NCBI GenBank assembly: GCA_934749845.1
Contig: CAKVHQ010000005.1
Coordinates: 31,950-95,949, forward strand
DNA from: an uncultured Clostridia bacterium
Lineage (GTDB): Bacteria > Bacillota > Clostridia > Christensenellales > UBA1242
Length of the DNA stretch: 64,000 bases
Direction: 5' to 3'
The notes beneath the pieces are model-generated. The model was not told the DNA's origin. It made no database searches and worked only from the letters and a program-made list of their open reading frames with translations. Position numbers and translations under genes: made by a program. How positions within the stretch are numbered: position 1 is the first letter of the stretch; each line of letters starts with the position of its first letter. This document shows positions 24,151-31,573 of this stretch, one piece after another.

Positions 24151-24579
24151 ATGTATAGCGAAAAAGTTTATGAATTATTTGATAATTTAAAAAACAGTGG
24201 TCGTGTTAAAGGTGCAGAAGCAGTAGGTCAAGCTGAAGACAATAATTCTCATGATGTTGTTAAAATTTTTATGCAAATTCAAAATGAAACAGTTGTTGAT
24301 GCTAAATTTAAAATTTGCGGAAGTATTGCTTCAATGATTATTGCAGACTATGCAATGGATTTGATAAAAAATTGCACATTAACCGAAGTAAAAGCACTTA
24401 CACTTGATAAGTTAACCGAAAACTTTGTTAATGTTAAAGATTTCGACATCTATAGTGCACGCGTTATTCTAACTGCAATTAAACAAGCTGTTGAAAATTA
24501 CGAAGAAAAACAACGAAAAGCACTAATTAAACAATTAAAGGAAGAAGGAAAACCAATTCCAGAAGAATTAAAAAAATAA
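24151..24579 (+). CDS. NifU/IscU-like scaffold-fold protein with only one of three cluster cysteines
   Basis: 142 aa. Starts MYSEKVYELFDNLKNSGRV, clearly the IscU/NifU N-terminal fold. Of the three Fe-S ligand cysteines of IscU, the first (CGD) reads SHD (S33), the second appears kept in KICGSIAS (C56, with a short deletion), and the third (HCS) reads YS (Y101). It is therefore unlikely to assemble a normal 2Fe-2S cluster. The Asp next to the first Cys is retained. A lysine-rich tail (KQRKALIKQLKEEGKPIPEELKK) is added. Cotranscribed with the NifS-like gene; ribosome site AAGGAGG. A terminator follows. Confidence 0.85.
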   Translation: MYSEKVYELFDNLKNSGRVKGAEAVGQAEDNNSHDVVKIFMQIQNETVVDAKFKICGSIASMIIADYAMDLIKNCTLTEVKALTLDKLTENFVNVKDFDIYSARVILTAIKQAVENYEEKQRKALIKQLKEEGKPIPEELKK

Positions 24580-24581
24580 AT

Positions 24582-24605
24582 TTCGCACGCTTGTGCGATT
24601 TTTTT
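24582..24605 (+). terminator. Terminator after the NifU-like gene
   Basis: TCGCAC/GTGCGA stem, loop GCTT, then seven T. Confidence 0.88.
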
Positions 24606-24686
24606 GCCAATTTTTAGCAATATAAAAACCGATATTTTTCCTTTGCCTGCACAAAATATATTTGAGCAAAAAGGGAGGAAAAGTTT

Positions 24687-24824
24687 ATGTTAGACGATAA
24701 ATTGATTATTGGAATGGCTTTGGGCTTTATTGTGGGTGCGATTGTTGCTCATAGTAGTAAAAAAGTTCAACAAGTTATGGACGATGGAAAAGAAATGATT
24801 AAAGAAAAAATTGAACAAATGTAA
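24687..24824 (+). CDS. 45-aa single-span membrane peptide
   Basis: Small gene MLDDKLIIGMALGFIVGAIV... with one hydrophobic helix (about residues 6-22, glycine-containing) and a charged amphipathic tail ending MIKEKIEQM. Excellent ribosome site GGGAGG 7 nt before the ATG and a bulged terminator 7 nt after the stop make it a convincing gene. Shape resembles YtxH-like or other short membrane-tethered coiled proteins, but no family is claimed. Confidence 0.75.
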   Translation: MLDDKLIIGMALGFIVGAIVAHSSKKVQQVMDDGKEMIKEKIEQM

Positions 24825-24831
24825 ACTACAT

Positions 24832-24858
24832 AAAAGGTGCAAATTATTGCACTTTTTT
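24832..24858 (+). terminator. Terminator after the 45-aa gene
   Basis: AAAGGTGCAA/TTGCACTTT with one bulged G, then seven T. Confidence 0.75.
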
Positions 24859-24869
24859 TATTTTTGGTA

Positions 24870-24898
24870 TTGCATTCAACTTTTGCCTATGTTATAAT
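24870..24898 (+). promoter_or_regulatory. Promoter of the DUF4116 gene
   Basis: TTGCAT, 17-nt spacer, TATAAT extended by TGT. Confidence 0.82.
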
Positions 24899-24926
24899 TT
24901 ATCTAGAAATTTTTGGGGGCAAAATA

Positions 24927-25844
24927 ATGGAATTTGAAGACAGACTAAAACTAATTGAAGAACTAAAAATGGGCGTAGTAAAACTTTCAACTTTGCCACT
25001 AGACCTTCGTGATGATGAAGAAATAGTGCTAGCGGGAATTTATCACGACCCAGATGAATTAAAATCTGCTAGCGACAGGCTAAAAGCAAACGAAGATATT
25101 GCTTTATACGCTATTTCAAGAAATATTGAATGCATAGAATATCTTTCGCCAGAACTATTTAGTAATAAATCTTTTGCGATGAAAGCCGTTTCAATTTCAA
25201 GAATCGTTTTTCCTCATTTAACCGACCATTTAAAAGACGACTACGATGTTGCACTAAAAGCCGTTGAACATTATGGCGACCTATTAGAGCATGTTTCGAC
25301 AAGATTACAATCAAACAGAAATATCGTGCTTAATGCGGTTAAAAATTGTCCTTATGCTTTGGAGTTTGCTCCAAGCGAATTTAGAAGCGACAAAGTTTTA
25401 ATTTTGGACGCTTTAAAAGCATCTCATTGGAAAAATATTATCTTTTTGCAACTTATTGCCGATAGTTTGAAAAATGATAAGAAATTTGCTTCAAAAATAG
25501 TTAGAAAAAATGGTCTAGCTATAAAATATTTCTCTTTTGAAATTAGAAGCGATAAAGATTTGGTAACTCAAGCAGTAATAAACGATGCTAGAGCTTATGA
25601 ATATGCTTCTAGAGAAGTAAGAAACATTCCAGAACTAGTTGCGATTGTTTTATTAAATAATTGCTCAATGGAAAATAAATCAAGATATAACAATTTAGGC
25701 AAAATTGAGTACATTATTCCAAGAGAAGCATTAAAACAAGCAAAAGAAATTGTTAAAAACACACAACTAGAAATGCAACTTAAAAAGGCTAAAAAGTTAA
25801 AAAAAGCTGAAACAAATCAAGATGAAGAATATTTGTCATATTAA
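24927..25844 (+). CDS. DUF4116 repeat protein
   Basis: A 305-aa soluble protein built from several repeats of about 45-50 aa of the DUF4116 type. Each unit follows the pattern (D/N)(K/R)(E/D)(I/L)VL.AV......L.(Y/F)(A/V)S..(L/F)(R/K). Clear units centre on DIALYAISRNIECIEYLSPELF, DVALKAVEHYGDLLEHVSTRLQ, NIVLNAVKNCPYALEFAPSEFR and DLVTQAVINDARAYEYASREVR. Such helical repeat arrays usually mediate protein contacts; no enzyme motif is present. The C-terminus is lysine-rich. The start at 24927 follows GGGGGC and the promoter; an upstream in-frame codon at 24837 is rejected. Confidence 0.85.
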   Translation: MEFEDRLKLIEELKMGVVKLSTLPLDLRDDEEIVLAGIYHDPDELKSASDRLKANEDIALYAISRNIECIEYLSPELFSNKSFAMKAVSISRIVFPHLTDHLKDDYDVALKAVEHYGDLLEHVSTRLQSNRNIVLNAVKNCPYALEFAPSEFRSDKVLILDALKASHWKNIIFLQLIADSLKNDKKFASKIVRKNGLAIKYFSFEIRSDKDLVTQAVINDARAYEYASREVRNIPELVAIVLLNNCSMENKSRYNNLGKIEYIIPREALKQAKEIVKNTQLEMQLKKAKKLKKAETNQDEEYLSY

Positions 25845-25848
25845 AACT

Positions 25849-25878
25849 AACTTGTCTATTTTTGTAGGCAAGTTTTTT
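25849..25878 (+). terminator. Terminator after the DUF4116 gene
   Basis: AACTTGTCTA/TAGGCAAGTT stem with a T-G pair, then T-run. Confidence 0.75.
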
Positions 25879-25905
25879 AAAAATTTAATTTTATTAAAAA
25901 ATAAC

Positions 25906-25933
25906 TTGCAAATTTGGAAAAATATGCTAAAAT
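25906..25933 (+). promoter_or_regulatory. Promoter of ruvX and the DUF1292 gene
   Basis: TTGCAA, 16-nt spacer, TAAAAT extended by TGC. Confidence 0.72.
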
Positions 25934-25950
25934 GACAATGGAGACTATGC

Positions 25951-26355
25951 ATGAAGAAGATAGGGCTAGATTTAGGTAAGGCAAGAGTTGGAATTGCTAT
26001 GAGTGACATTCTTGGAATTTTAGCAAGTCCATACGAAACTTGGCAATCGAAAGGAATTGACCGAGATGTTGAACATGTTGCCGAACTTGCTCAAAAATTT
26101 AGTGTAGACACGGTTGTGTGTGGGTTTCCGCTTAACATGGACGGCACAGAAAGTGAAATGAGCCAGTATGCAAAAGATTTTTGTGAAAGATTAAAACAAA
26201 AAATTTCGGCAAAAATAGTTTTGCAAGATGAAAGACTTTCTTCGGTTGAAGCGGAGGAATACTTAAACGACTGCAATAAACGAGGAAAAAAAAGAAAAGC
26301 AGTTTTAGACCAAGTTTCTGCATGTATAATTTTGCAATCTTATCTTGATGCTTAA
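25951..26355 (+). CDS. yqgF: Putative pre-16S rRNA nuclease YqgF/RuvX
   Basis: A 134-aa RNase H-fold protein. Motifs: GLDLGKARVGIAMSD (first Asp), VCGFPLNMDGTES and LQDERLSSVEAEE, with the closing Asp in KAVLDQVSA. The family is involved in 16S rRNA 5' maturation and has been called a Holliday junction resolvase. In Firmicutes it is usually followed by a DUF1292 gene, as here. Confidence 0.95.
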   Translation: MKKIGLDLGKARVGIAMSDILGILASPYETWQSKGIDRDVEHVAELAQKFSVDTVVCGFPLNMDGTESEMSQYAKDFCERLKQKISAKIVLQDERLSSVEAEEYLNDCNKRGKKRKAVLDQVSACIILQSYLDA

Positions 26356-26375
26356 AAATATGGAGGTATTTTGAA

Positions 26376-26693
26376 ATGGAAGAAAAAGATCCAATCGAGG
26401 CATTGTTAGACCCTCAAAACACAGAAAATATCAAGTTGTATGATGAAAACGACAAAGAAATTGAATTTGAACAAATTGCGTTAATTCCGCTTAACAATTC
26501 TGTATATGTTTTGCTTAGACCAATCGACAAAATGGAAGGTGTAGGTGAAGACGAAGCAGTTGTTTTTGAACTTGTTGATGATGCAGAAAATGGCGACACT
26601 CTTCACATTGTTATGGAAGACGAGACCATTGATTTAGTATTTAACGAATACAAGAAAATGATTGAAGCAGAAGACGGCAAAAATTCAAAGTAG
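26376..26693 (+). CDS. DUF1292 (YrzB-like) acidic protein
   Basis: A 105-aa, very acidic protein with the DUF1292 pattern (IKLYDENDKEIEFEQIALIPLNNSVYVLLRP and AVVFELVDD). It is regularly linked to yqgF in Firmicutes; the function is unknown. Ribosome site TGGAGG. A terminator follows. Confidence 0.9.
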   Translation: MEEKDPIEALLDPQNTENIKLYDENDKEIEFEQIALIPLNNSVYVLLRPIDKMEGVGEDEAVVFELVDDAENGDTLHIVMEDETIDLVFNEYKKMIEAEDGKNSK

Positions 26694-26709
26694 TTTTTTG
26701 ATTGAACAT

Positions 26710-26739
26710 AAAATCCACAACTTGATTGTGGATTTTTTT
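26710..26739 (+). terminator. Terminator before the ABC-F leader
   Basis: AATCCACAA/TTGTGGATT stem, loop CTTGA, then seven T. It ends the yqgF transcript. Read-through would continue into the ABC-F leader, so it could also act as an attenuator. Confidence 0.85.
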
Positions 26740-26760
26740 ATTGCATAAGGAGTTGAAATT

Positions 26761-26778
26761 ATGTGGATAGAACTTTAA
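26761..26778 (+). CDS. Candidate leader peptide MWIEL upstream of the ABC-F gene
   Basis: A five-codon ORF (ATG TGG ATA GAA CTT TAA) with a strong AAGGAG ribosome site 9 nt before its ATG. Its last sense codon and stop form the 5' arm of a hairpin whose 3' arm enters the ABC-F ribosome site. This is the layout of ribosome-sensing leader peptides ahead of antibiotic-resistance ABC-F genes. Translation is inferred, not shown. Confidence 0.5.
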   Translation: MWIEL

Positions 26779-26797
26779 ATAGATTTATTTAAAGGAG
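26773..26797 (+). promoter_or_regulatory. Hairpin overlapping the ABC-F ribosome site
   Basis: CTTTAAAT (26773-26780) pairs perfectly with ATTTAAAG (26787-26794) across the loop AGATTT. The ribosome site AAAGGAG spans 26791-26797, so half of it is paired. The stem is AT-rich and weak. A ribosome paused on the leader peptide would open it. Confidence 0.5.
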
Positions 26798-26802
26798 TGT
26801 TT

Positions 26803-28311
26803 ATGATAGAAATAAATAAAATTACAAAAGAATATGCAGATAAAGTCTTGTTTAAAGATTTTAGCACCACGATTTATGATGGAGAAAAAGTGGGAATTGT
26901 TGGCGCTAACGGCAGTGGAAAAACCACTTTAATGAACATAATTGCATGCCAAGAATTTGTTGATAAAGGCAATGTTCACACTTTTAATTCTAAATTTGGA
27001 TACTTAAAACAAGTTTCATCTTATCAAAGTCAGAATTTTTATGAATTATGCGAGCAGTTGCCAAAGTTAAAAGAATTTTTAAAAATCAAAAGCCAACTTG
27101 GGCTTAAAACCGACATTGATTTTTCAAAACAAAGATTAAAAAACCTTTCGTTTGGAGAAAAAGTTAAACTTATGCTTGCAAAAGTGCTGTGCGAAGAGCC
27201 TAATGTTTTGCTTCTTGATGAGCCAACCAATCATTTAGACCAAGAAGGGATTGAATGGCTTATAAAAACAATAAAAAATTTAGAAATTACTGTAATTGTA
27301 ATCTCGCATGATAGGTATTTTTTAAATCAGGTGGTTAACAAAATTTACGAAATTGAAAATGGTCAAATAAATGAATTTTATGGCGACTATGATGCTTACG
27401 AACTACAAAAAAATGAGAAATTAGAACATGAAAAAAAAGAGTATTACGAAAAAGTTGAGCAAAATAAAAAACTAGAAAAACAAGTTGCTCAATTAAAGCA
27501 AAATACCGCTCAACTAGTAAGAGCCACAAGACGAGATGGCTCGGCAGACAGAAGAAGCAAGGGCTATAAAGATTCTGTTCAAAAAAAAGTTAAAAAGTTG
27601 GCAAATCAAGTTGGCGCAAAAACTAATAGGCTTGAAAAAATGAAGCAAGAATTGGGCGAAAAGCCTTTTGAACAAAAAGAAATTTACTACTCGCTAAAAA
27701 GTGGCGAGTTTGGCAGTAAAACACTTTTAACTGTTGAAAATTTAAAAAAATGTTTTGATAGTCGAGTTATTTTTGAAAATACATCTTTCACTTTAAATTT
27801 TGGCGATAAACTTGCTGTTTGCGGTCCGAATGGTTGCGGAAAAACTACTTTACTAAAAATACTTTTGGGTAAAGATAAGGATTATGAAGGAGAAGTTTGG
27901 AAGTCGCCTTCGGTTAAAATTGCCTATCTATCGCAAGATGTTTTAGACCTTGATGAAAATTTAACAGTTATGCAAATGGCAAGGCAAAATGGCAAAGAGA
28001 TGACAACTCAATTTTTATCCAATCTTGCAAACATGGGGTTAACCAAACAGGTTTTTGAAAGAAAAATCTCTTCACTTTCGCTTGGCGAGAGAACGAGATT
28101 AAAACTTTGCGAACTTATTTTAAGCGATTATAACTTGCTTGTTTTAGATGAACCTACCAATCATTTAGACTTGCCAAACAGAGTGTTTTTAGAGCGAGTT
28201 TTAAAAGATTATAATGGAACACTGCTTGTAGTTAGTCACGACAGGCTTTTGCTGTCAAAAGTATGTAATAAATTTTTAGTTTTTAAAGACCAAAAGTTTG
28301 AAATAGTATAA
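26803..28311 (+). CDS. ABC-F family ATPase (ribosome-associated, possible target-protection type)
   Basis: A 502-aa protein with two ABC ATPase domains and no membrane segments. First: Walker A GANGSGKTT (about 34), signature LSFGE, Walker B VLLLDEPTNHLD. Second: Walker A GPNGCGKTT (about 343), signature LSLGE, Walker B LLVLDEPTNHLD. A charged linker of about 80 aa (coiled-coil, about 205-290) forms the tRNA-interacting P-site motif. ABC-F proteins act on ribosomes. The 500-aa length and the leader peptide resemble the Vga/Lsa/Msr resistance group, but a housekeeping role is equally possible. Start is ATG 26803, six bases after the ribosome site. Confidence 0.88.
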   Translation: MIEINKITKEYADKVLFKDFSTTIYDGEKVGIVGANGSGKTTLMNIIACQEFVDKGNVHTFNSKFGYLKQVSSYQSQNFYELCEQLPKLKEFLKIKSQLGLKTDIDFSKQRLKNLSFGEKVKLMLAKVLCEEPNVLLLDEPTNHLDQEGIEWLIKTIKNLEITVIVISHDRYFLNQVVNKIYEIENGQINEFYGDYDAYELQKNEKLEHEKKEYYEKVEQNKKLEKQVAQLKQNTAQLVRATRRDGSADRRSKGYKDSVQKKVKKLANQVGAKTNRLEKMKQELGEKPFEQKEIYYSLKSGEFGSKTLLTVENLKKCFDSRVIFENTSFTLNFGDKLAVCGPNGCGKTTLLKILLGKDKDYEGEVWKSPSVKIAYLSQDVLDLDENLTVMQMARQNGKEMTTQFLSNLANMGLTKQVFERKISSLSLGERTRLKLCELILSDYNLLVLDEPTNHLDLPNRVFLERVLKDYNGTLLVVSHDRLLLSKVCNKFLVFKDQKFEIV

Positions 28312-28314
28312 TAA

Positions 28315-28344
28315 AAAGTCACAGCCTTTTGCTGTGATTTTTTT
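28315..28344 (+). terminator. Terminator after the ABC-F gene
   Basis: TCACAGC/GCTGTGA stem, loop CTTTT, then seven T. Confidence 0.88.
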
Positions 28345-28367
28345 GTTAAAAAAGTTTGCAAAATTTA

Positions 28368-28396
28368 TTGCAATAATATTTATTATATGCTAATAT
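28368..28396 (+). promoter_or_regulatory. Promoter of rpsB-tsf
   Basis: TTGCAA, 17-nt spacer, TAATAT extended by TGC. Predicted start near 28403. Confidence 0.7.
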
Positions 28397-28402
28397 AGAT
28401 TG

Positions 28403-28513
28403 TTTCAAAATACACACCAAGAGTAGATTTGCTAGCCGTTGCCTTAAAACTAAGGTTGTTAGCAGAGTTTTAAAACACTTGGGAGGCTTAAAAACAAGGA
28501 GGAAAAAAATTTT
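28403..28513 (+). promoter_or_regulatory. Structured leader of rpsB
   Basis: About 110 nt. A central hairpin is GCTAGCCGTTGCCTTA with TAAGGTTGTTAGC (28431-28463), enclosed by CACCAAG (28416-28422) pairing with CTTGGG (28478-28483). The ribosome site AAGGAGG follows at 28497. It is probably an autoregulatory S2 leader; the fold is by eye. Confidence 0.5.
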
Positions 28514-29422
28514 ATGTCAGTTATTTCGATGAAACAATTACTAGAAGCAGGTGTTCACTTTGGACATCAAACAAGAAAATGGAACCCAAAAATGGCTAAG
28601 TACATTTTCACAGCAAGAAATGATATTCATGTTATCAATCTTGAACAAACTGTTGAACTTATCGACAGTGCCTATGCTTATGTTAAAGAACAAGCAGCAC
28701 AAGGCAAAACATTCTTGTTCGTAGGAACAAAAAAACAAGCACAAGATGCAATTAAAGAAGAAGCAGAAAGATGCGGTATGTACTACATTAACTCTCGTTG
28801 GCTTGGTGGTACACTCACAAACTTCAAAACAATTCGTTCAAGAATTGAAAGATTGAACAAATTAACACAAATGGAAAAAACAGGTGAGTTCGACCTTCTT
28901 CCTAAAAAAGAAGTTGCAGAACTTAAGAAAGAACAAGAAAAACTTAACAAGTTCTTGGGCGGAATTAAGGATATGACAAAATTGCCAAATGTAATTATTG
29001 TTGTTGACTCTAAAAAAGAACACATTTGCGTTAAAGAAGCAAAAGCACTTAACATTCCAGTTGTTGGCTTAATCGACACAAACTGTGACCCAGATTACAT
29101 TGATGTTGTTATTCCAGCAAACGACGATGCAATTCGTTCAGTAAAATTGATTGTTGGCGCACTTGCAGATGCTATTATCGAAGCAAGAGAAGGCGAAGAA
29201 GCAGTTAAGGCAACAAAAGCAGAAGACGAAGAAACTGTTGACATGAACACAGTTATGGAAGAAATCAAGGCAGAAGAAAAACTTGAACCAGTAGTTGAAG
29301 AAAAGAAACCTGCAAAAAAACCTGCAAAAAAAGCAGTTAAAGCAGAAAAAACAGAAGAACCAGCAGTTGTTGCAGAAGAACCTGTAAAAAAGACAACAAG
29401 AAAATCAAAAAAAGCTGAATAA
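28514..29422 (+). CDS. rpsB: 30S ribosomal protein S2
   Basis: 302 aa. Core S2 sequence at 1-230 (MKQLLEAGVHFGHQTRKWNPKM, FVGTKKQAQDAI, WLGGTLTNF, PVVGLIDTNCDPD), then a 60-70 residue tail rich in E, K, A and P (AKKPAKKAVKAEKTEEPAV) not needed for the fold. Ribosome site AAGGAGG. First gene of rpsB-tsf; pyrH, usually next after tsf, is absent. Confidence 0.97.
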   Translation: MSVISMKQLLEAGVHFGHQTRKWNPKMAKYIFTARNDIHVINLEQTVELIDSAYAYVKEQAAQGKTFLFVGTKKQAQDAIKEEAERCGMYYINSRWLGGTLTNFKTIRSRIERLNKLTQMEKTGEFDLLPKKEVAELKKEQEKLNKFLGGIKDMTKLPNVIIVVDSKKEHICVKEAKALNIPVVGLIDTNCDPDYIDVVIPANDDAIRSVKLIVGALADAIIEAREGEEAVKATKAEDEETVDMNTVMEEIKAEEKLEPVVEEKKPAKKPAKKAVKAEKTEEPAVVAEEPVKKTTRKSKKAE

Positions 29423-29433
29423 GGAGATATTTT

Positions 29434-30081
29434 ATGTTTACAGCACAAGATATTGTTAAATTAAGAGAAAAAACCGGTGCAGGAATGATGGATTGCAAAA
29501 ATGCATTAAAAGAATGTGACGGAAATATGGACAAAGCGATTGACTATTTGAGAGAAAAGGGAATCGCAAAGGCTGCTAAAAAAGCAGACAGAATCGCAGC
29601 AGAAGGTTTAGTTGAAAGTTATATTCACATGGGCGGAAAAATCGGTGTTCTTGTTGAAGTTAACTGTGAAACAGATTTCGTTGCTCGTTCAGATGCGTTC
29701 AAAACACTTGTAAAAGATATTGCAATGCAAATTGCAGCACAAAGCCCAAAATGCGTTCGTAGAGAAGAAGCAGACATGGCTGATGTTGAAAAAGAAAGAG
29801 AAATTATGCGTGCTGAAGTGCTTAACGAAGGCAAACCAGCAGCAGTTGTAGACAGAATTGTTGATGGCAAAATTAACAAATACTACAGTGAAATTTGCTT
29901 GATGGAACAACCATTCATCAAAGACCCATCAAAAACAATTACAGAAATTGTTAACGAAGCAATTTTGTCTATTGGCGAAAAAATTACTGTTAGAAGATTC
30001 GTTCGTTACGAAATGGGCGAAGGTCTTGAAAAAAGACATGATAACTTTGCAGAAGAAGTTATGAGCCAAATGAAAAAGTAA
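29434..30081 (+). CDS. tsf: Elongation factor Ts
   Basis: 215 aa; nucleotide exchange factor for EF-Tu. N-terminal UBA-like domain (VKLREKTGAGMMDCKNALKECDGNMDKAIDYLREKG), then the core with ETDFVARSDAFK. At 215 aa it is the short EF-Ts form, with one core subdomain reduced compared with the 280-290 aa enterobacterial form. It is followed by a terminator, separating it from frr. Confidence 0.96.
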   Translation: MFTAQDIVKLREKTGAGMMDCKNALKECDGNMDKAIDYLREKGIAKAAKKADRIAAEGLVESYIHMGGKIGVLVEVNCETDFVARSDAFKTLVKDIAMQIAAQSPKCVRREEADMADVEKEREIMRAEVLNEGKPAAVVDRIVDGKINKYYSEICLMEQPFIKDPSKTITEIVNEAILSIGEKITVRRFVRYEMGEGLEKRHDNFAEEVMSQMKK

Positions 30082-30104
30082 TTTTAGTTATCATTCTACA
30101 AATT

Positions 30105-30138
30105 AAGCAAACAAGTTATTATATTTGTTTGCTTTTTT
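30105..30138 (+). terminator. Terminator after tsf
   Basis: AAGCAAACAA pairs with TTTGTTTGCTT, followed by a T-run. Confidence 0.82.
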
Positions 30139-30187
30139 CTTGTTAAAACTATAAACTATAAATAGTATATAAATAGGGAGAAATTTT

Positions 30188-30757
30188 ATGAAATACAGTA
30201 CAAAACAAGAAGCCTTTGATGCTTATAAACTTGGTCTTGAAAAGGCAATAGAGCATTTTAAAGGGGAACTTTCTGTTGTTAGAGCAGGCAGAGCAAATCC
30301 AAAGATTTTGGATAGAGTTATGGTGGACTACTATGGCTCACAAACACCATTAAATCAAATGAGCAACATCACCGTTCCAGAACCAAGAACATTGCTTATA
30401 AATGTTTGGGATATGAGTGCGTTTAAAGAAGTTATTAAATCATTAAACGAAGCAAATTTGGGCGTAAATGTTAGTGATGACGGCAAAAGCATTCGTTTAA
30501 CATTCCCTCAATTAACACAAGACAGAAGACTTGAACTTGTTAAAGGAATTAAAAAAACTGCCGAAGAAAACAGAATTTCACTTCGTAACGAAAGAAGAGA
30601 AATTATGGACGAATTAAAAGAACAAAAGAAGAATAATATTATAACCGAAGATGAACAATCAGGTGCAGAAAAAGAAGTTCAAAAAATTCTTGACTCTTAT
30701 AACGCAAAGATTGATGAATTACTTGCACAAAAAGAAAAAGAAATTATGGAAGTTTAA
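30188..30757 (+). CDS. frr: Ribosome recycling factor
   Basis: 189 aa. Conserved RRF blocks are LSVVRAGRANPKILDRVMVDYYGSQTPLNQMSNI near 30-60, RTLLINVWDMS and LTQDRRLELVKGIKKTAEENRISLRNERRE. It splits post-termination ribosomes together with EF-G. Ribosome site GGGAG. pyrH is not between tsf and frr. Confidence 0.96.
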   Translation: MKYSTKQEAFDAYKLGLEKAIEHFKGELSVVRAGRANPKILDRVMVDYYGSQTPLNQMSNITVPEPRTLLINVWDMSAFKEVIKSLNEANLGVNVSDDGKSIRLTFPQLTQDRRLELVKGIKKTAEENRISLRNERREIMDELKEQKKNNIITEDEQSGAEKEVQKILDSYNAKIDELLAQKEKEIMEV

Positions 30758-30834
30758 TTGCTAAAAACTTATAACAAAAGAAATATTATTTTCATAAGTA
30801 TTTAGTAAGCATTTTAATTGTTATAAGGAGTTTT

Positions 30835-31560
30835 ATGAAATTATTTAAGAAAAGAACTGCTGGCGTTGATTTAAACAAATTGCCTAACCATATTGCATTC
30901 ATTATAGATGGAAATGGCAGATGGGCAAAAAAGAGAGGACTTCCTCGCACGGCAGGACATAGACAAGGTGTTTTTGCAGTTAAAGATACCATACAAAATT
31001 GCTATAATTATGGCATAAAACAAGTTTCATTCTTTTGCTTTTCAACTGAAAATTGGAATAGGCCACAAGATGAAATTGACGCACTTTTTGGCATGTTAAG
31101 AGATTTTATTCATGACGACATTGTGCCATATAAAGAGCAAGGAATTAGGTTTTTAATTAGTGGCGACATAACTAAACTTCCACAAGACTTGCAACAAGCA
31201 ATACAAAATGCGGTTAATGAAACGCAAGATTGCAACAAAATGCTTGTTAATTTGTGCATAAACTATGGTGGAAGATTAGATATTTTAAGAGCAGTTAATT
31301 CGCTTTTAAAGCAAGGAAAAACCGAAGTTAATTATTTAGATTTTGAAAAGGAATTGTACACTAAGAACTTAAGCGAATTGGATTTAGTTGTTAGAACAAG
31401 CGGTGAGCAAAGAATAAGCAATTTTATGCTTTATCAAATGGCTTACGCAGAACTTTATTTTACCAAAACATATTGGCCAGATTTTGACAAAAAGGCTCTT
31501 GACGAAGCCTTGCTTGATTTCCAGTCAAGAAACAGACGCTTTGGTGCAATAAAGGAGTAA
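30835..31560 (+). CDS. uppS: Isoprenyl transferase (undecaprenyl diphosphate synthase)
   Basis: A 241-aa cis-prenyltransferase producing the C55 carrier lipid for the cell wall. Motifs: HIAFIIDGNGRWAKKRGLPRTAGHRQG at about 19-45 with the catalytic Asp, FSTENWNRP, and the C-terminal VVRTSGEQRISNFMLYQMAYAELYFT. Normal length. Ribosome site AAGGAG. It begins the uppS-cdsA-rseP lipid/envelope run; dxr, usually inside this run, is missing. Confidence 0.96.
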   Translation: MKLFKKRTAGVDLNKLPNHIAFIIDGNGRWAKKRGLPRTAGHRQGVFAVKDTIQNCYNYGIKQVSFFCFSTENWNRPQDEIDALFGMLRDFIHDDIVPYKEQGIRFLISGDITKLPQDLQQAIQNAVNETQDCNKMLVNLCINYGGRLDILRAVNSLLKQGKTEVNYLDFEKELYTKNLSELDLVVRTSGEQRISNFMLYQMAYAELYFTKTYWPDFDKKALDEALLDFQSRNRRFGAIKE

Positions 31561-31573
31561 TTAGGAGAAAAAA

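Noticed and set aside
25849..25950. Hairpin after the DUF4116 gene considered as an RNA switch for yqgF
   Set aside because: It is an ordinary terminator with a T-run and lies before the yqgF promoter.
26761..26778. The five-codon ORF as a chance occurrence
   Set aside because: Not fully rejected, but downgraded in confidence: five codons are short, and only the strong ribosome site and the hairpin overlap argue for it, so it is reported as a candidate.
29095..29448. 117-aa minus-strand frame over the rpsB tail
   Set aside because: Produced by the K/E/A-rich repeats of the S2 tail read backwards.
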